From: JAVVWB01 sp036652335
Lineage (GTDB): Bacteria; Synergistota; Synergistia; Synergistales; Synergistaceae
Direction: 5' to 3'
Assembly (NCBI GenBank): GCA_036652335.1
Contig: JAVVWB010000004.1
Location: 1-64,000, forward strand
DNA length: 64,000 nucleotides
Positions 50,660 to 59,912 of the stretch are shown here, piece after piece. Each line of letters starts with the position of its first letter. Positions within the stretch are counted from its first letter, which is position 1. Under the pieces are notes generated by a model. That model saw nothing but the letters and a program-made list of their open reading frames with translations, had not been told where the DNA came from and did not search any database. Position numbers and translations under genes: made by a program.

Positions 50660-52210
50660 ATGAATAAAAATGATCGTAATATGTCAAGTATGGTTGCTCA
50701 TGCGCTAAGAATGATGTTTGGTACTTTTGCCAGCAGAATATTAGGCTTAGTACGTGAAATGTTAACTGCAGCGTTTTTTGGAGCGACACGTCAGCTTGAT
50801 GCTTTCTATATTGCTTATACATTAGCAAATTTATCTAGACAATTATTGGCTGAAGGTGCTCTTTCAGCCTCTTTTGTACCTGTTTTTTCTAGAACACTCG
50901 AAAAGAATGGCAAGGATCAAGCAAGAGACCTTGCTCAGCAGTCGCTTTTTGTCTTGTTATGTGGTGGAATATTTGTTGTCATTTTGGGAGTAATATTTGC
51001 TCCTTTATTTGTCGGTATAATGGCTCCAGGATTTGACTTTTCTGATAGAATTTTGGCGGTATCACTTACCCGCGCGATGTTCCCATTTTTAATCTTTATC
51101 TCTGTAGCTGCATTAGCAATGGGTATATTAAATAGTAATGGGAGTTTCTTTATTCCTGCTATTGCTCCTGCGTTGAGTAATTTTGTTTATATTACATATA
51201 TAATCCTTACTTCAAAACGTCTTTCAGTTTGGAACTTAGTTGTAGCTGTATTGCTTGGCGGTTTATCACAGATGTTACTACAATGGTATTATTGCAAGAA
51301 AATAGAAATTCCTCTTTATCCCAAATTACCACAAAAGGGCAATGAAGATTTAAGAAGTATGATGGGTCTTTTCTTACCTTATGCTGCTGGTCTTTCTTTA
51401 AATCAGGTAAATCCGATAATAAGCAGAATGTTGGGATCATTTTTACAAGGTGGTTCTATCTCTGTCTTAAATTATGCTGATAGAGTGTTACAGTTACCGT
51501 TGGGGTTATTCGTAATTGCTTTGTCACAAGCTGTTTTGCCAATGTTATCTAAGCAGAGCAATGACGATACTGCATCATTTAGAGATTTTATACGTGATGC
51601 ACTTAGACTTAATCTCTTTGTAGTTTTCCCAGTTGCAATATGGTTATCGGTGCTTTCGACTGAGGTTATTCATCTTCTATTTTATAGAGGTGCATTTAAT
51701 ATGTGGGCGTGGCATGCGACTTCGACAGCCCTATCGTTATATAGCTTGGGTCTTCCAGGAATGGCAACAGGTACATTGTTGCTTAGAGCAATGTATGCAA
51801 GAAGAATGCCCAAGTCTGCTGTTTCCGTTACAGTTGTTACGGTGACTGTAAATTTATTTGCTAGCTTACTACTAATGCATTACTTTAAATATGCTGGATT
51901 AGCAACTGCGACAGCGGTAGCATTTACCTCTGCTAGTATTTTTGGAGCTTACTCTTTATCCAAAAATCTAAATGAAAAGTTGTGCGTATTTGAAAGAATG
52001 TGGGTAACTAAACTCCTTGTCTCTGTTTCTATTATGTTGTTATCTGTCCTTGTCTGTAAATATGTTTATCCATATCCAGACCAAAGCAGTTTAACGTCTA
52101 GGGTTCTATGGATAATACTGTTAATGTTTATAGGCGCTTTCTCCTATGCTACTTCTACTCTTCTTCTTAAATGTGGAGAGTGGCAGTGGGTTAGGAATGC
52201 ATTAAAGTAG
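50660..52210 (+). CDS. murJ: Lipid II flippase MurJ
   Basis: 516 residues, almost wholly membrane-embedded, with about 14 helices. The N-terminal block ASRILGLVREMLTAAFFGAT and AFYIAYTLANLSRQLLAEGALSASFVPVF (shown in part: EGALSASFVPVF) is the MviN/MurJ signature; NPIISRMLGSFLQGGSISVLNYADRV is also typical (given in part: SISVLNYADRV). MurJ moves lipid II across the membrane for peptidoglycan synthesis. It starts 12 bases after lptB. Confidence 0.95.
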   Translation: MNKNDRNMSSMVAHALRMMFGTFASRILGLVREMLTAAFFGATRQLDAFYIAYTLANLSRQLLAEGALSASFVPVFSRTLEKNGKDQARDLAQQSLFVLLCGGIFVVILGVIFAPLFVGIMAPGFDFSDRILAVSLTRAMFPFLIFISVAALAMGILNSNGSFFIPAIAPALSNFVYITYIILTSKRLSVWNLVVAVLLGGLSQMLLQWYYCKKIEIPLYPKLPQKGNEDLRSMMGLFLPYAAGLSLNQVNPIISRMLGSFLQGGSISVLNYADRVLQLPLGLFVIALSQAVLPMLSKQSNDDTASFRDFIRDALRLNLFVVFPVAIWLSVLSTEVIHLLFYRGAFNMWAWHATSTALSLYSLGLPGMATGTLLLRAMYARRMPKSAVSVTVVTVTVNLFASLLLMHYFKYAGLATATAVAFTSASIFGAYSLSKNLNEKLCVFERMWVTKLLVSVSIMLLSVLVCKYVYPYPDQSSLTSRVLWIILLMFIGAFSYATSTLLLKCGEWQWVRNALK

Positions 52211-52240
52211 CACAAATTGATTTATAGAGGAGAAGTCACA

Positions 52241-52783
52241 GTGAATAAGATGATACGCTTTGTTGCTTTAGCTTTTATAATTGTTGTGTTGATTCAGACA
52301 CAAGCTATAGCCAAAATGTCTGATGGTCTTGCTGCCTTACTAAATGAAAGACAAACTAACATTTGGGTAGAGGGGGAGTTCTTAGGTGATTTTATATTGG
52401 GATCAAGAGGACGAATCGAGTTTATATATTTGGATGAAAAGTTATCAAGAGCAATTGCAGAAGAACATACTCTTGCTCAATGGGTAGATGAACTGAATCA
52501 ATATTTTGGATCCCCAGCAACAGAGAAGAAAGCTCTATTCCTAGTTCAGTTAGAGGTAAATAAACCGTGGAGTTTTAATGTATCTGATTTAGTTATTGGA
52601 GATTATAAACCTAAAAAAGAAGATATAATTTCGCTAAGTTGGAGAAATCCAGACGAAACTCTGCAGAGTGAGACTAAATGGCAGTTTGCTTTTGTTGTTC
52701 CAGAATCAATAGTATATAAGAATAAATCAATTAAATTAGGATATAAAGAAGATGTTACAGAATGGAAAATACCCCAAAAATAA
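52241..52783 (+). CDS. Secreted protein of unknown function
   Basis: 180 residues from a GTG at 52241, preceded by GAGGAG. A signal peptide (MIRFVALAFIIVVLIQTQ, then AIAK) is clear. The mature protein, with WVEGEFLGDFILGSRGRIEFI near the start, is mostly polar and beta-rich with no motif I know. It lies between murJ and a short zinc-ribbon gene and is probably cotranscribed; a role in the envelope is a guess from location. Confidence 0.65.
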   Translation: MNKMIRFVALAFIIVVLIQTQAIAKMSDGLAALLNERQTNIWVEGEFLGDFILGSRGRIEFIYLDEKLSRAIAEEHTLAQWVDELNQYFGSPATEKKALFLVQLEVNKPWSFNVSDLVIGDYKPKKEDIISLSWRNPDETLQSETKWQFAFVVPESIVYKNKSIKLGYKEDVTEWKIPQK

Positions 52784-52959
52784 TGCATATGTATAAGTGT
52801 GCGACTTGTCTTAAATCATTTGATAGTGATTTATTTGAAGAAAAATGTCCTTATTGCAGAGGAAAAGTCTTGATTCATTTGGATGGCGAACGTAAAAAAT
52901 CTAGTTGTTCTGGCTGTTCCGGAAATTGTTCCTGTTGCAGTTCATCGTGTGGTCATTAG
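52783..52959 (+). CDS. Small Cys-rich zinc-ribbon protein
   Basis: 58 residues if the ATG at 52783 (overlapping the previous stop, TAATG) is used; an in-frame ATG at 52762 adds seven residues. MYKCATCLKSFDSDLFEEKC with CPYCRG gives two Cys pairs (CATC and CPYC) that suit a zinc ribbon, as in FmdB-type regulators. The tail (SSCSGCSGNCSCCSSSCGH) is extremely Cys/Ser-rich, with eight Cys and a final His, and could bind metal. Function unknown. It precedes tsaD by 21 bases. Confidence 0.65.
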   Translation: MHMYKCATCLKSFDSDLFEEKCPYCRGKVLIHLDGERKKSSCSGCSGNCSCCSSSCGH

Positions 52960-52980
52960 ATTTACTGGAGGTATTTTATA

Positions 52981-54003
52981 TTGGATGAAAAGTTTATAAC
53001 CTTAGCAATAGAATCTAGTTGTGATGATACTGGAATAGCAATTTTAAATGGACAATATGATTTATTAAATTCAAAGCTTGCAAGTCAAATTGCATCTCAC
53101 TCTCAATATGGAGGGGTCGTCCCCGAACTAGCTTCTCGTATGCATCAAGAAGCAATATTGCCTTTACTCGATGAAGTGCTAAAGTCTGCTGGTATTACTG
53201 ACCCGAAATCACAAATTGATTTAATAGCAGTAACTTCTGGTCCTGGATTGATGGGTTCTTTACTTGTAGGTGTAATGGCCGCTAAAGGTCTTGCGCAAGC
53301 TTTGGAAAAACCTATTATTGGAGTTAATCATTTAGAGGGGCACATATTTGCCAATATACTTTCTAATAGAAATTTATGCCCACCATTTCTTTCTGTTGTT
53401 GTCTCTGGGGGGCATACAGAGGTCATATTGGTTAAGCAACTTGGTGAATATAAGCTTATTGGTTCCACAAGAGATGATGCTTTAGGAGAGGCATATGATA
53501 AAGTGTCTAAGGTTTTAGGCTTGGGGTACCCTGGAGGTCCTATTATTGATAAATTAGCTGTGGAGGGCAGTATTGACTCCTTTACTTTTCCTACACCTTT
53601 GTCAAATACCAATAAAGTAGAGTTTAGTTTTAGTGGACTTAAAACTGCTGTCATGAATGCAGTGCAAAAAAAGAATAAATTATCAGAGCCATTTAATAAT
53701 TGTGATCTATGTGCATCATTTCAAAAAGCAGCAATTAACTCCTTAATTTGTAAAATACAGCTTGCAATGGTGCAGACACAAGTTACTTCATTGACGTTGT
53801 CTGGTGGAGTCGCAGCAAATTCTGCATTAAGAAAAGAACTTACTTTGTTATCAGAAAAGCTTAATTGGAATTTATTTTTACCTCCTAAAGATATGTGTAC
53901 CGATAATGCTGCTATGATTGCTGCTGCAGGCTATTGCGCTTATAAAAGAGGAATACGGAGCGATTTATCTCTATCACCCAATCCTTCTTGGGAGATATGG
54001 TAG
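52981..54003 (+). CDS. tsaD: tRNA N6-threonylcarbamoyladenosine transferase
   Basis: 340 residues starting at a TTG; GGAGG stands 9 bases before it and the nearby ATG is out of frame. ASKHA-fold motifs: TLAIESSCDDTGIAI, the iron-binding HLEGH (VNHLEGHIFANI) and SVVVSGGHTEVIL, then DDALGEAYDKVSKVLGLGYPGG (shown in part: DDALGEAYDKV) and SLTLSGGVAANSALR. It transfers threonylcarbamoyl to A37 of ANN-decoding tRNAs with TsaB and TsaE, which are not adjacent here. Confidence 0.96.
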   Translation: MDEKFITLAIESSCDDTGIAILNGQYDLLNSKLASQIASHSQYGGVVPELASRMHQEAILPLLDEVLKSAGITDPKSQIDLIAVTSGPGLMGSLLVGVMAAKGLAQALEKPIIGVNHLEGHIFANILSNRNLCPPFLSVVVSGGHTEVILVKQLGEYKLIGSTRDDALGEAYDKVSKVLGLGYPGGPIIDKLAVEGSIDSFTFPTPLSNTNKVEFSFSGLKTAVMNAVQKKNKLSEPFNNCDLCASFQKAAINSLICKIQLAMVQTQVTSLTLSGGVAANSALRKELTLLSEKLNWNLFLPPKDMCTDNAAMIAAAGYCAYKRGIRSDLSLSPNPSWEIW

Positions 54004-54027
54004 AGCATATTATATGAGGTGATATAG

Positions 54028-54939
54028 ATGATAAAAATTGAGTCATTACCTATAGTAAAGTTAATCGGCAATACGCCGTTATATAAGATGTCATTTAAAG
54101 ATTGTGCAGAGATTTGGATAAAATTAGAGGGTACTAATCCAGGTGGATCAATAAAGGACAGAGCTGTCTTTGGAATGTTGCAAAAAGCAGAAAAAGAAGG
54201 TTTGTTGACACCTAAAACAATATTAGTAGAACCGACAAGTGGTAATACAGGGATTGGATTAGCTCTGCTTGGTAGAGCCATAGGACTAAGAGTTATTTTA
54301 ACTATGCCAGATTCTATGTCCATAGAGAGAAGAGCAGTCCTAAAAGCTTTTGGTGCTGAATTAATACTTACACCTGCAAAAGATGGGATGTCAGGTTCAA
54401 TTGCTGAAGCAGAAAAAATTCTCTTGCTTGATAAAAACGCTTTGATGCTTAACCAGTTTAAAAATAAAGGTAACGCTTTTGCTCATGAAACTACTACTGG
54501 TCCTGAAATTATAAGAGATTTACCTAAAGATAGATCTTTAGCTGCTTTTGTATCATCCTTTGGTACAGGTGGAACTTTGTCTGGTATTGCTAAATCTCTA
54601 AAGTCTATTTATCCTAATACAAAAGTATATGGTGTAGAACCTAAGTCTAGCCCCTTACTTACAGAAGGGTATACAGGTAGTCATAAGATTCAAGGAATTG
54701 GCGCTAATTTTATTCCAGAGAATCTTGATGTTTCGCTAGTGGATAAATTTGTAAGTGTATCTGATGAAGATGCTTTGGAGATGACTAAAAAACTTGCCTC
54801 AGAACATGGTCTTTTTAGTGGAATATCAACAGGTGCAAATGTTTTTGCAGCTCTTGAAATTGCGAAAACACTTCCTAAAGATAATATTGTCGTTACTGTT
54901 CAACCAGATAGAGGAGATAAATATCTAAGTATATTTTAA
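54028..54939 (+). CDS. cysK: Cysteine synthase
   Basis: 303 residues of PLP fold type II. Lys43 in GTNPGGSIKDRAVFGM binds PLP; the substrate loop is EPTSGNTGIGLAL, and SSFGTGGTLSGIAK holds the cofactor phosphate. Ending KYLSIF matches the family end. It makes cysteine from O-acetylserine and sulfide. A cystathionine beta-synthase-like specificity cannot be excluded. GAGGTG precedes the ATG. Confidence 0.92.
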   Translation: MIKIESLPIVKLIGNTPLYKMSFKDCAEIWIKLEGTNPGGSIKDRAVFGMLQKAEKEGLLTPKTILVEPTSGNTGIGLALLGRAIGLRVILTMPDSMSIERRAVLKAFGAELILTPAKDGMSGSIAEAEKILLLDKNALMLNQFKNKGNAFAHETTTGPEIIRDLPKDRSLAAFVSSFGTGGTLSGIAKSLKSIYPNTKVYGVEPKSSPLLTEGYTGSHKIQGIGANFIPENLDVSLVDKFVSVSDEDALEMTKKLASEHGLFSGISTGANVFAALEIAKTLPKDNIVVTVQPDRGDKYLSIF

Positions 54940-54940
54940 T

Positions 54941-54977
54941 AAAAAAGATGGTCGAGAAAATCTCGACCATCTTTTTT
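54941..54977. terminator. Bidirectional terminator between cysK and the purine operon
   Basis: AAAAAAGATGGTCGAG pairs perfectly with CTCGACCATCTTTTTT around AAAAT. It serves cysK on the plus strand and purE on the minus strand. Confidence 0.93.
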
Positions 54978-55494
54978 ATTTATATGATGATTCCGGTGCG
55001 GCAGGAAGTGTTGTAAGTTTATTTCTGCTATTTATAACTTTCTGTGATTCTGCATCGGTCCATTTAGTAATTTTTTCTGTAAGAGCATCATCATTAATGG
55101 ATAATATCCGAGCTGCAAGAATGCAGGCATTTTTTGCTCCGTTTAACCCCATTGATGCTACAGGTACTCCAGGGGGCATTTGTGCTACAGAGAGAAGCGC
55201 ATCAAGTCCATCAAGTGCGCCACCTTTAACAGGAACACCAATTACTGGAAGTGTAGTTGATGCGGCAACGACTCCAGGAAGAGCAGCAGAAAGTCCAGCG
55301 ACAGCAATTATGACTTTAATTCCTCTGTTTTTTGCATTTCTTGAATAATGCTCAACATCTGAAGGGGTTCTGTGTGCAGAAGCTATAGCAACCTCATATT
55401 CAATCCCAATTTCTTCTAAGACACCTACTCCTTTTTCTACAATAGGAATATCTGATGCGGAGCCCATTATTATCCCAATCTTCGGATTAGACAT
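54976..55494 (-). CDS. purE: Phosphoribosylaminoimidazole carboxylase / carboxyaminoimidazole mutase PurE
   Basis: 172 residues. IIMGSASDIPIVEKGV and ASAHRTPSDVEHYS (His41) are the PurE active-site loops. The usual AAHLPG reads SAALPG here (Ala71 in place of His), and no purK lies in this operon; both points fit class II PurE enzymes that use CO2 directly, though I cannot settle the class by eye. It is the last gene of the purine operon and overlaps purD by one base. Confidence 0.92.
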   Translation of the reverse strand: MSNPKIGIIMGSASDIPIVEKGVGVLEEIGIEYEVAIASAHRTPSDVEHYSRNAKNRGIKVIIAVAGLSAALPGVVAASTTLPVIGVPVKGGALDGLDALLSVAQMPPGVPVASMGLNGAKNACILAARILSINDDALTEKITKWTDAESQKVINSRNKLTTLPAAPESSYK

Positions 55495-56771
55495 TAGTTG
55501 TCCTCCTTTAAAGATTTGTCACCGATGTCATTTCGGAAATGCATATCTTTAAATGTGATTGTTTTTACCCGTTTGTATGCCAGTTGTTTTGCTTCTTTCA
55601 GGGTATTTGCTAATGCTACAACAGTAAGAACTCGTCCTCCTGATGTCACAATTTCTCCGTTCACATTCTTAGCAGTTCCAGCATGATAAATAAAAGTGTT
55701 TTCTATGTGTGAGTTTAAACCTGAAATTTCGTATCCTTTTTCAAACTTATCAGGGTACCCACCAGAAGCTATAACTACACCAAGAGCTGTTTGTATCGGT
55801 TCTGGCCATGCTACTGATGATAATTCTCCCTTTGCGCAAGCAAGTATAACTTCACCAAAGTCACCATTATAGACAGGTAAGACAACTTGTGTTTCAGGGT
55901 CACCTAAGCGCACATTATATTCTAAAACTGATAAGGAGCCATCTTCTTTTACCATTATTCCAGCATAAATTACGCCGCAAAACGGAATGCCATCTTCTTT
56001 TAAGCCGTTAACAGTGGGGTCTAATACTTCTTTTGTAACCTTTTGCATAAAGGGTTCATCAACCCATGGTACAGGTGAATATGCCCCCATTCCACCAGTG
56101 TTATTCCCTTTGTCACCGTCATATACACGTTTATGATCTTGACTTGAAGGTAACACACGTACCACGTGACCGTCTGTTATTGCGAGTACTGTCATTTCTA
56201 TTCCAGGTACAAAATCTTCAATTACAACTATGCTCCCTGCGTCGCCTAATGTATTGGATTCAAGCATCATTTCACAGGTTTCAAGTGCCTCTTCAAAAGT
56301 GTCTAATAAAAAGGCGCCCTTTCCAGCTGCGAGTCCATCAGCCTTTACAACGTAAGGTGCAGTGCGTTTGTTTAGTGCAACCTTACAGCTCTCAATGTCT
56401 GTGCAACAGTCAAAAGAAGAAGTAGGAATGTTATGTCTTTTCATAAATTCCTTTGAAAAAGCTTTACTTCCTTCTAGTCTTGCACCAGATTTTCCTGGTC
56501 CCATGACAAGAACGCCGTTTTCCCTTAATGTGTCAGCTGTTCCTGCAACGAGTGGTGCTTCTGGTCCAACAAAAACAACTCCAATTTTTTCATTAAGGCA
56601 CAAATCTAGCATTGCTTGAGGATCACATGGATTACCAGAATGACATATGGCAAGTTCAGCAATTCCTGGATTTCCAGGACAACAATGGAGACCGTCTACT
56701 ATTTTGGACTGAGAAAGCTTGTGTATTACTGCGTGCTCTCTTCCGCCACTACCGAGAACAAGAAAATTCAT
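55494..56771 (-). CDS. purD: Phosphoribosylamine-glycine ligase
   Basis: 425 residues, ATP-grasp fold. FLVLGSGGREHAVIHKL, GPEAPLVAGTAD, PYVVKADGLAAGKGAFL, SSQDHKRVYDGDKGNNTGGMGAYSP (shown in part: DKGNNTGGMGAYSP) and the metal-binding LEYNVRLGDPETQ are all present (N instead of the usual F in LEYNVR). It makes GAR from phosphoribosylamine, the product of PurF. GGAGGAG precedes the ATG. Confidence 0.96.
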   Translation of the reverse strand: MNFLVLGSGGREHAVIHKLSQSKIVDGLHCCPGNPGIAELAICHSGNPCDPQAMLDLCLNEKIGVVFVGPEAPLVAGTADTLRENGVLVMGPGKSGARLEGSKAFSKEFMKRHNIPTSSFDCCTDIESCKVALNKRTAPYVVKADGLAAGKGAFLLDTFEEALETCEMMLESNTLGDAGSIVVIEDFVPGIEMTVLAITDGHVVRVLPSSQDHKRVYDGDKGNNTGGMGAYSPVPWVDEPFMQKVTKEVLDPTVNGLKEDGIPFCGVIYAGIMVKEDGSLSVLEYNVRLGDPETQVVLPVYNGDFGEVILACAKGELSSVAWPEPIQTALGVVIASGGYPDKFEKGYEISGLNSHIENTFIYHAGTAKNVNGEIVTSGGRVLTVVALANTLKEAKQLAYKRVKTITFKDMHFRNDIGDKSLKEDN

Positions 56772-56783
56772 AATTTCTCCTCC

Positions 56784-58313
56784 TTAGTGTCTAAAGGTAC
56801 GGCTCCCGCCGACAAACATACTTATACCTAGTTCTTCTGTTCTATCAAAAACTAATTGGTCTTTGATGGAGCCACCAGGTTGTATTACGACTTCTATGCC
56901 ATGTTCTGCTGCTAATTCTATTGTGTCTGGGAATGGAAAGAAAGCGTCGGATGCAAGGACAGCACCTTTGGCTTTATCTCCAGCAAGATTCATTGCGTAT
57001 CTTGCTGCATCAATTCTGTTTGTAAATCCGCCACCGATACCAACAGCAGCTCCGTCTTTTACAAGTACAATGGAGTTGCTTTTTGTTATTGCAGCAGTTT
57101 TCCATGCAAAAATAAGATCATCCCATTTATCATTTCTTGGATTACCAACCCACTTCCCTTTTTCTATTTCGGGAAGAGAGGGAAGTTTGTCTTCTTGAAC
57201 AAGGAAACCACAACGGTTTGCTGTAATTTGAAGCTTCGGAGCATATCCAGGTGTTATAGTAAGGACACGAAGATTTGGTTTTTTTTCTTTAAAGTATTCA
57301 ATGACATCGTCATCAAATGATGGTGCAGCAACAATTTCAAAGAATGTCTCTGTTATTGTTTTTGCTGTTTCTATGTCCACTTTACGTGTAAATCCAATTA
57401 TTCCGCCAAAAGCAGAAATTGGGTCGCATTCAAGTGCTTTACGAAATGCGTGTAAAGTTGTGTCTGCGTGTGCAGTGCCACATGGCGTTGTATGTTTTAC
57501 AATTGTGCAAGCACAGAGGTCTTGGAATACAGAACATCCTCTTAGTAGGGTATCAAGGTCAAGCAAATTATTATATGAAAGTTCCTTGCCGGAATGTTGT
57601 TCAAATGGTTGCTTTTCAAGTGGTGGTAAATAAAGAGCAGCATTCTGATGTGGATTTTCACCATATCTTAGTTCTTGAATTTTACGAAGAGGTAATACCT
57701 TTACTTCTTCATTTGGAAGTTCTTCTTTTCCTGTTTCTGAACAAAGCCCCTTGTATATTGTGGAGTCATATTGTGATGTAAGTTGGAATGCTTTGAGAGC
57801 CAATTCCTGCTTAAACTCAAGAGTTAGTTCTTGTTTTTTAACAAGTTCTTCTATTAGTCTTGGATAATCTGCGATGTCTGTTACTACTGCCACGTGATAA
57901 TAGTTTTTGGCTCCTGCTCTTATTAATGAGACTCCACCTATGTCTATTTTTTCTATTAGTTGATCTAAGTCGGCACCGCTTTTTGCTGTTTCTTCAAAAG
58001 GATATAATGTGCAAACAACAATATCTATGAGTGGAATGTTGAAATTTTTTCTGTCTTCGTCATCCTGTGCAAGTCCTCTGCGTGCAAGGATTCCTCCCAT
58101 GATTACAGGGTGTAAAGTTTTTACCCTGCCACCAAGTATTGCAGGTAGACCTGTTATGTCTACTACTTCTGTTACTTTTATGCCGCCGTCTTCCAAATAT
58201 TTTGCAGTGCCAGAACTAGATACTATTTCATATCCTTGTTCAACAAGACCTTTTGCTAGTTCTAGGACGCCTGTTTTATCCCAAACAGAAATTAGAGCTT
58301 TTCTTGATTCCAT
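56784..58313 (-). CDS. purH: Bifunctional AICAR transformylase / IMP cyclohydrolase
   Basis: 509 residues from the ATG at 58313, with GGAGGT upstream. The N-terminal cyclohydrolase (MGS-like) domain has ISVWDKTGVLELAKGL, SSSGTAKYLED and GRVKTLHPVIMGGIL; the C-terminal transformylase has LRYGENPHQNAALY, VKHTTPCGTAH (Lys-His) and DAFFPFPDTIELAAEHGI. It performs the last two steps to IMP. Confidence 0.96.
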   Translation of the reverse strand: MESRKALISVWDKTGVLELAKGLVEQGYEIVSSSGTAKYLEDGGIKVTEVVDITGLPAILGGRVKTLHPVIMGGILARRGLAQDDEDRKNFNIPLIDIVVCTLYPFEETAKSGADLDQLIEKIDIGGVSLIRAGAKNYYHVAVVTDIADYPRLIEELVKKQELTLEFKQELALKAFQLTSQYDSTIYKGLCSETGKEELPNEEVKVLPLRKIQELRYGENPHQNAALYLPPLEKQPFEQHSGKELSYNNLLDLDTLLRGCSVFQDLCACTIVKHTTPCGTAHADTTLHAFRKALECDPISAFGGIIGFTRKVDIETAKTITETFFEIVAAPSFDDDVIEYFKEKKPNLRVLTITPGYAPKLQITANRCGFLVQEDKLPSLPEIEKGKWVGNPRNDKWDDLIFAWKTAAITKSNSIVLVKDGAAVGIGGGFTNRIDAARYAMNLAGDKAKGAVLASDAFFPFPDTIELAAEHGIEVVIQPGGSIKDQLVFDRTEELGISMFVGGSRTFRH

Positions 58314-58337
58314 GGTAAAGACCTCCATATTTTGTAA

Positions 58338-58910
58338 TTAATTTTTTTCAAAAAAAGATTTTAAAGCAGTTTTATAAATTCTGTGTTCTGTCTTATGAAT
58401 ACGAGCTTCTAATGTTTCTATCGTGTCAGAAGGGCATCTTTCTACCTTTTCTTGAGCAAGAATAGGTCCGTGATCTACTTCTTCATCAACGATATGAACA
58501 GTTACGCCTGTGGTTGTTACTCCAGCATCCCACGCATCTTGTATAGCATGTGCACCTGGAAAGGAGGGGAGTAGTGCTGGATGAATATTAATTATTTTAC
58601 CTTTAAATTTTCTTACGAAAGTAGGTGATAATATTCTCATAAATCCAGCTAAAACTATCCAATCGGTTGAAGTTTCAGATATTGCTTCCGTAATTTTTTC
58701 TTCTGCCAATTCTTTACCAAAGTCTTTATAGCTAAATAACTTTGTGTCTATTCCATATGATTGCGCAGTTGCTATACCTTTTGCAGATATTCTGTCACTT
58801 CCGACAAAAGTAACTTCGGCTTGTAATTCGTTATCAATACAGGCCTCTACCAACTTTTCCATGTTAGAACCGGTACCTGATATTAGTATTGCAATACGCG
58901 GTTTTTTCAT
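58338..58910 (-). CDS. purN: Phosphoribosylglycinamide formyltransferase
   Basis: 190 residues. IAILISGTGSNMEKLVEA, the catalytic NIHPALLPSFPGAHAIQDA block (Asn-His), and TGVTVHIVDEEVDHGPILAQEKV (shown in part: VDEEVDHGPILAQ with the catalytic Asp) are standard for the 10-formyl-tetrahydrofolate-dependent enzyme. It overlaps purM by four bases (ATGA). Confidence 0.96.
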   Translation of the reverse strand: MKKPRIAILISGTGSNMEKLVEACIDNELQAEVTFVGSDRISAKGIATAQSYGIDTKLFSYKDFGKELAEEKITEAISETSTDWIVLAGFMRILSPTFVRKFKGKIINIHPALLPSFPGAHAIQDAWDAGVTTTGVTVHIVDEEVDHGPILAQEKVERCPSDTIETLEARIHKTEHRIYKTALKSFFEKN

Positions 58911-59911
58911 TTTTTTACTACCTTACCAATTACTACAGGGGTTTCACCTATTTTTGAAAGGGCTTCTTTTATGTCATTAAGGTCATTCTTATTTATTATT
59001 ATTGTGTATCCTATACCTAGGTTAAAGACCTTTCTCATTTCTTCCTCTTCAATTCCTGCAGTCTGAATTAGATCGAAAATTTTAGGTCTTTTCCATGAGT
59101 TAAAGTCGATATCTATATCTAAGTTGCTAGGTATAATTCTAATAACGTTACCGTACATTCCGCCACCTGTTACATGTGCCATACCATGAACTTTTGATGT
59201 TTTAACTGCTGCTAATGCCGCTTTAACATATAATTTTGTTGGCTTCATTACTGCTTCTGCAACGGTCTCGTCCCATCCATCGGGTGTTGAAGTGAGGTCA
59301 ATATTTAAACCATCTTTCCCGAGAGCAGAACGAACTAGGCTGTATCCGTTGCTGTGAACACCAGAGCTACTTAGTCCTAGAATAATGTCTCCTTCAGCTA
59401 TTTCTGAACCGTCAATAATTTTGTCCTCATCAACGATACCTACTGAGAAACCAGCTAAATCAAACCCCTTATCATCGTAGACACCTGGCATTTCTGCTGT
59501 TTCTCCGCCCAATAATGAGCAAAGGCTTTCTTCGCATGCATCTAGAATTCCTTCTACGACATCTTTAAGTAATGATACATTTAGCTTGCCACATGAAGCA
59601 TAATCAAGAAAAAATAGAGGTTTTGCTCCTCCTGTGACGAGGTCATTGACATTCATTGCTACTAGATCTTGCCCAAGACCTCTATATATTCCCGTTTCTT
59701 TTGCTAGCTCAAGCTTTGTGCCGACTCCATCACAGCAAGCAGCGATACATTGCCCTCCACCAATACGATAGAGACCAGCAAATCCGCCAACTCCACCAAC
59801 TGAATTTTTGTCTTTTTGTCTATTCTTAAGAAGGCCTTTTATTGTTTCAACCCAAGCATCTCCACCTGAAATGCTGACACCTGCTTTTTCATAACTCAAT
59901 TTTCCGGTCAT
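58907..59911 (-). CDS. purM: Phosphoribosylformylglycinamidine cyclo-ligase
   Basis: 334 residues from the ATG at 59911 (MTGKLSYEKAGVSI), with GGTGA 5 bases before it; an ATG four codons earlier is possible. Motifs: GVGTKLELAKETG (ATP site), DLVAMNVNDLVTGGAKPLFFLDY (shown in part: MNVNDLVTGGAKPLFFLDY), GGETAEMPGVY and GLSSSGVHSNGYSLVR. It closes the imidazole ring to give AIR. It starts at the end of the upstream purF-like gene, suggesting translational coupling. Confidence 0.95.
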   Translation of the reverse strand: MTGKLSYEKAGVSISGGDAWVETIKGLLKNRQKDKNSVGGVGGFAGLYRIGGGQCIAACCDGVGTKLELAKETGIYRGLGQDLVAMNVNDLVTGGAKPLFFLDYASCGKLNVSLLKDVVEGILDACEESLCSLLGGETAEMPGVYDDKGFDLAGFSVGIVDEDKIIDGSEIAEGDIILGLSSSGVHSNGYSLVRSALGKDGLNIDLTSTPDGWDETVAEAVMKPTKLYVKAALAAVKTSKVHGMAHVTGGGMYGNVIRIIPSNLDIDIDFNSWKRPKIFDLIQTAGIEEEEMRKVFNLGIGYTIIINKNDLNDIKEALSKIGETPVVIGKVVKK

Positions 59912-59912
59912 T

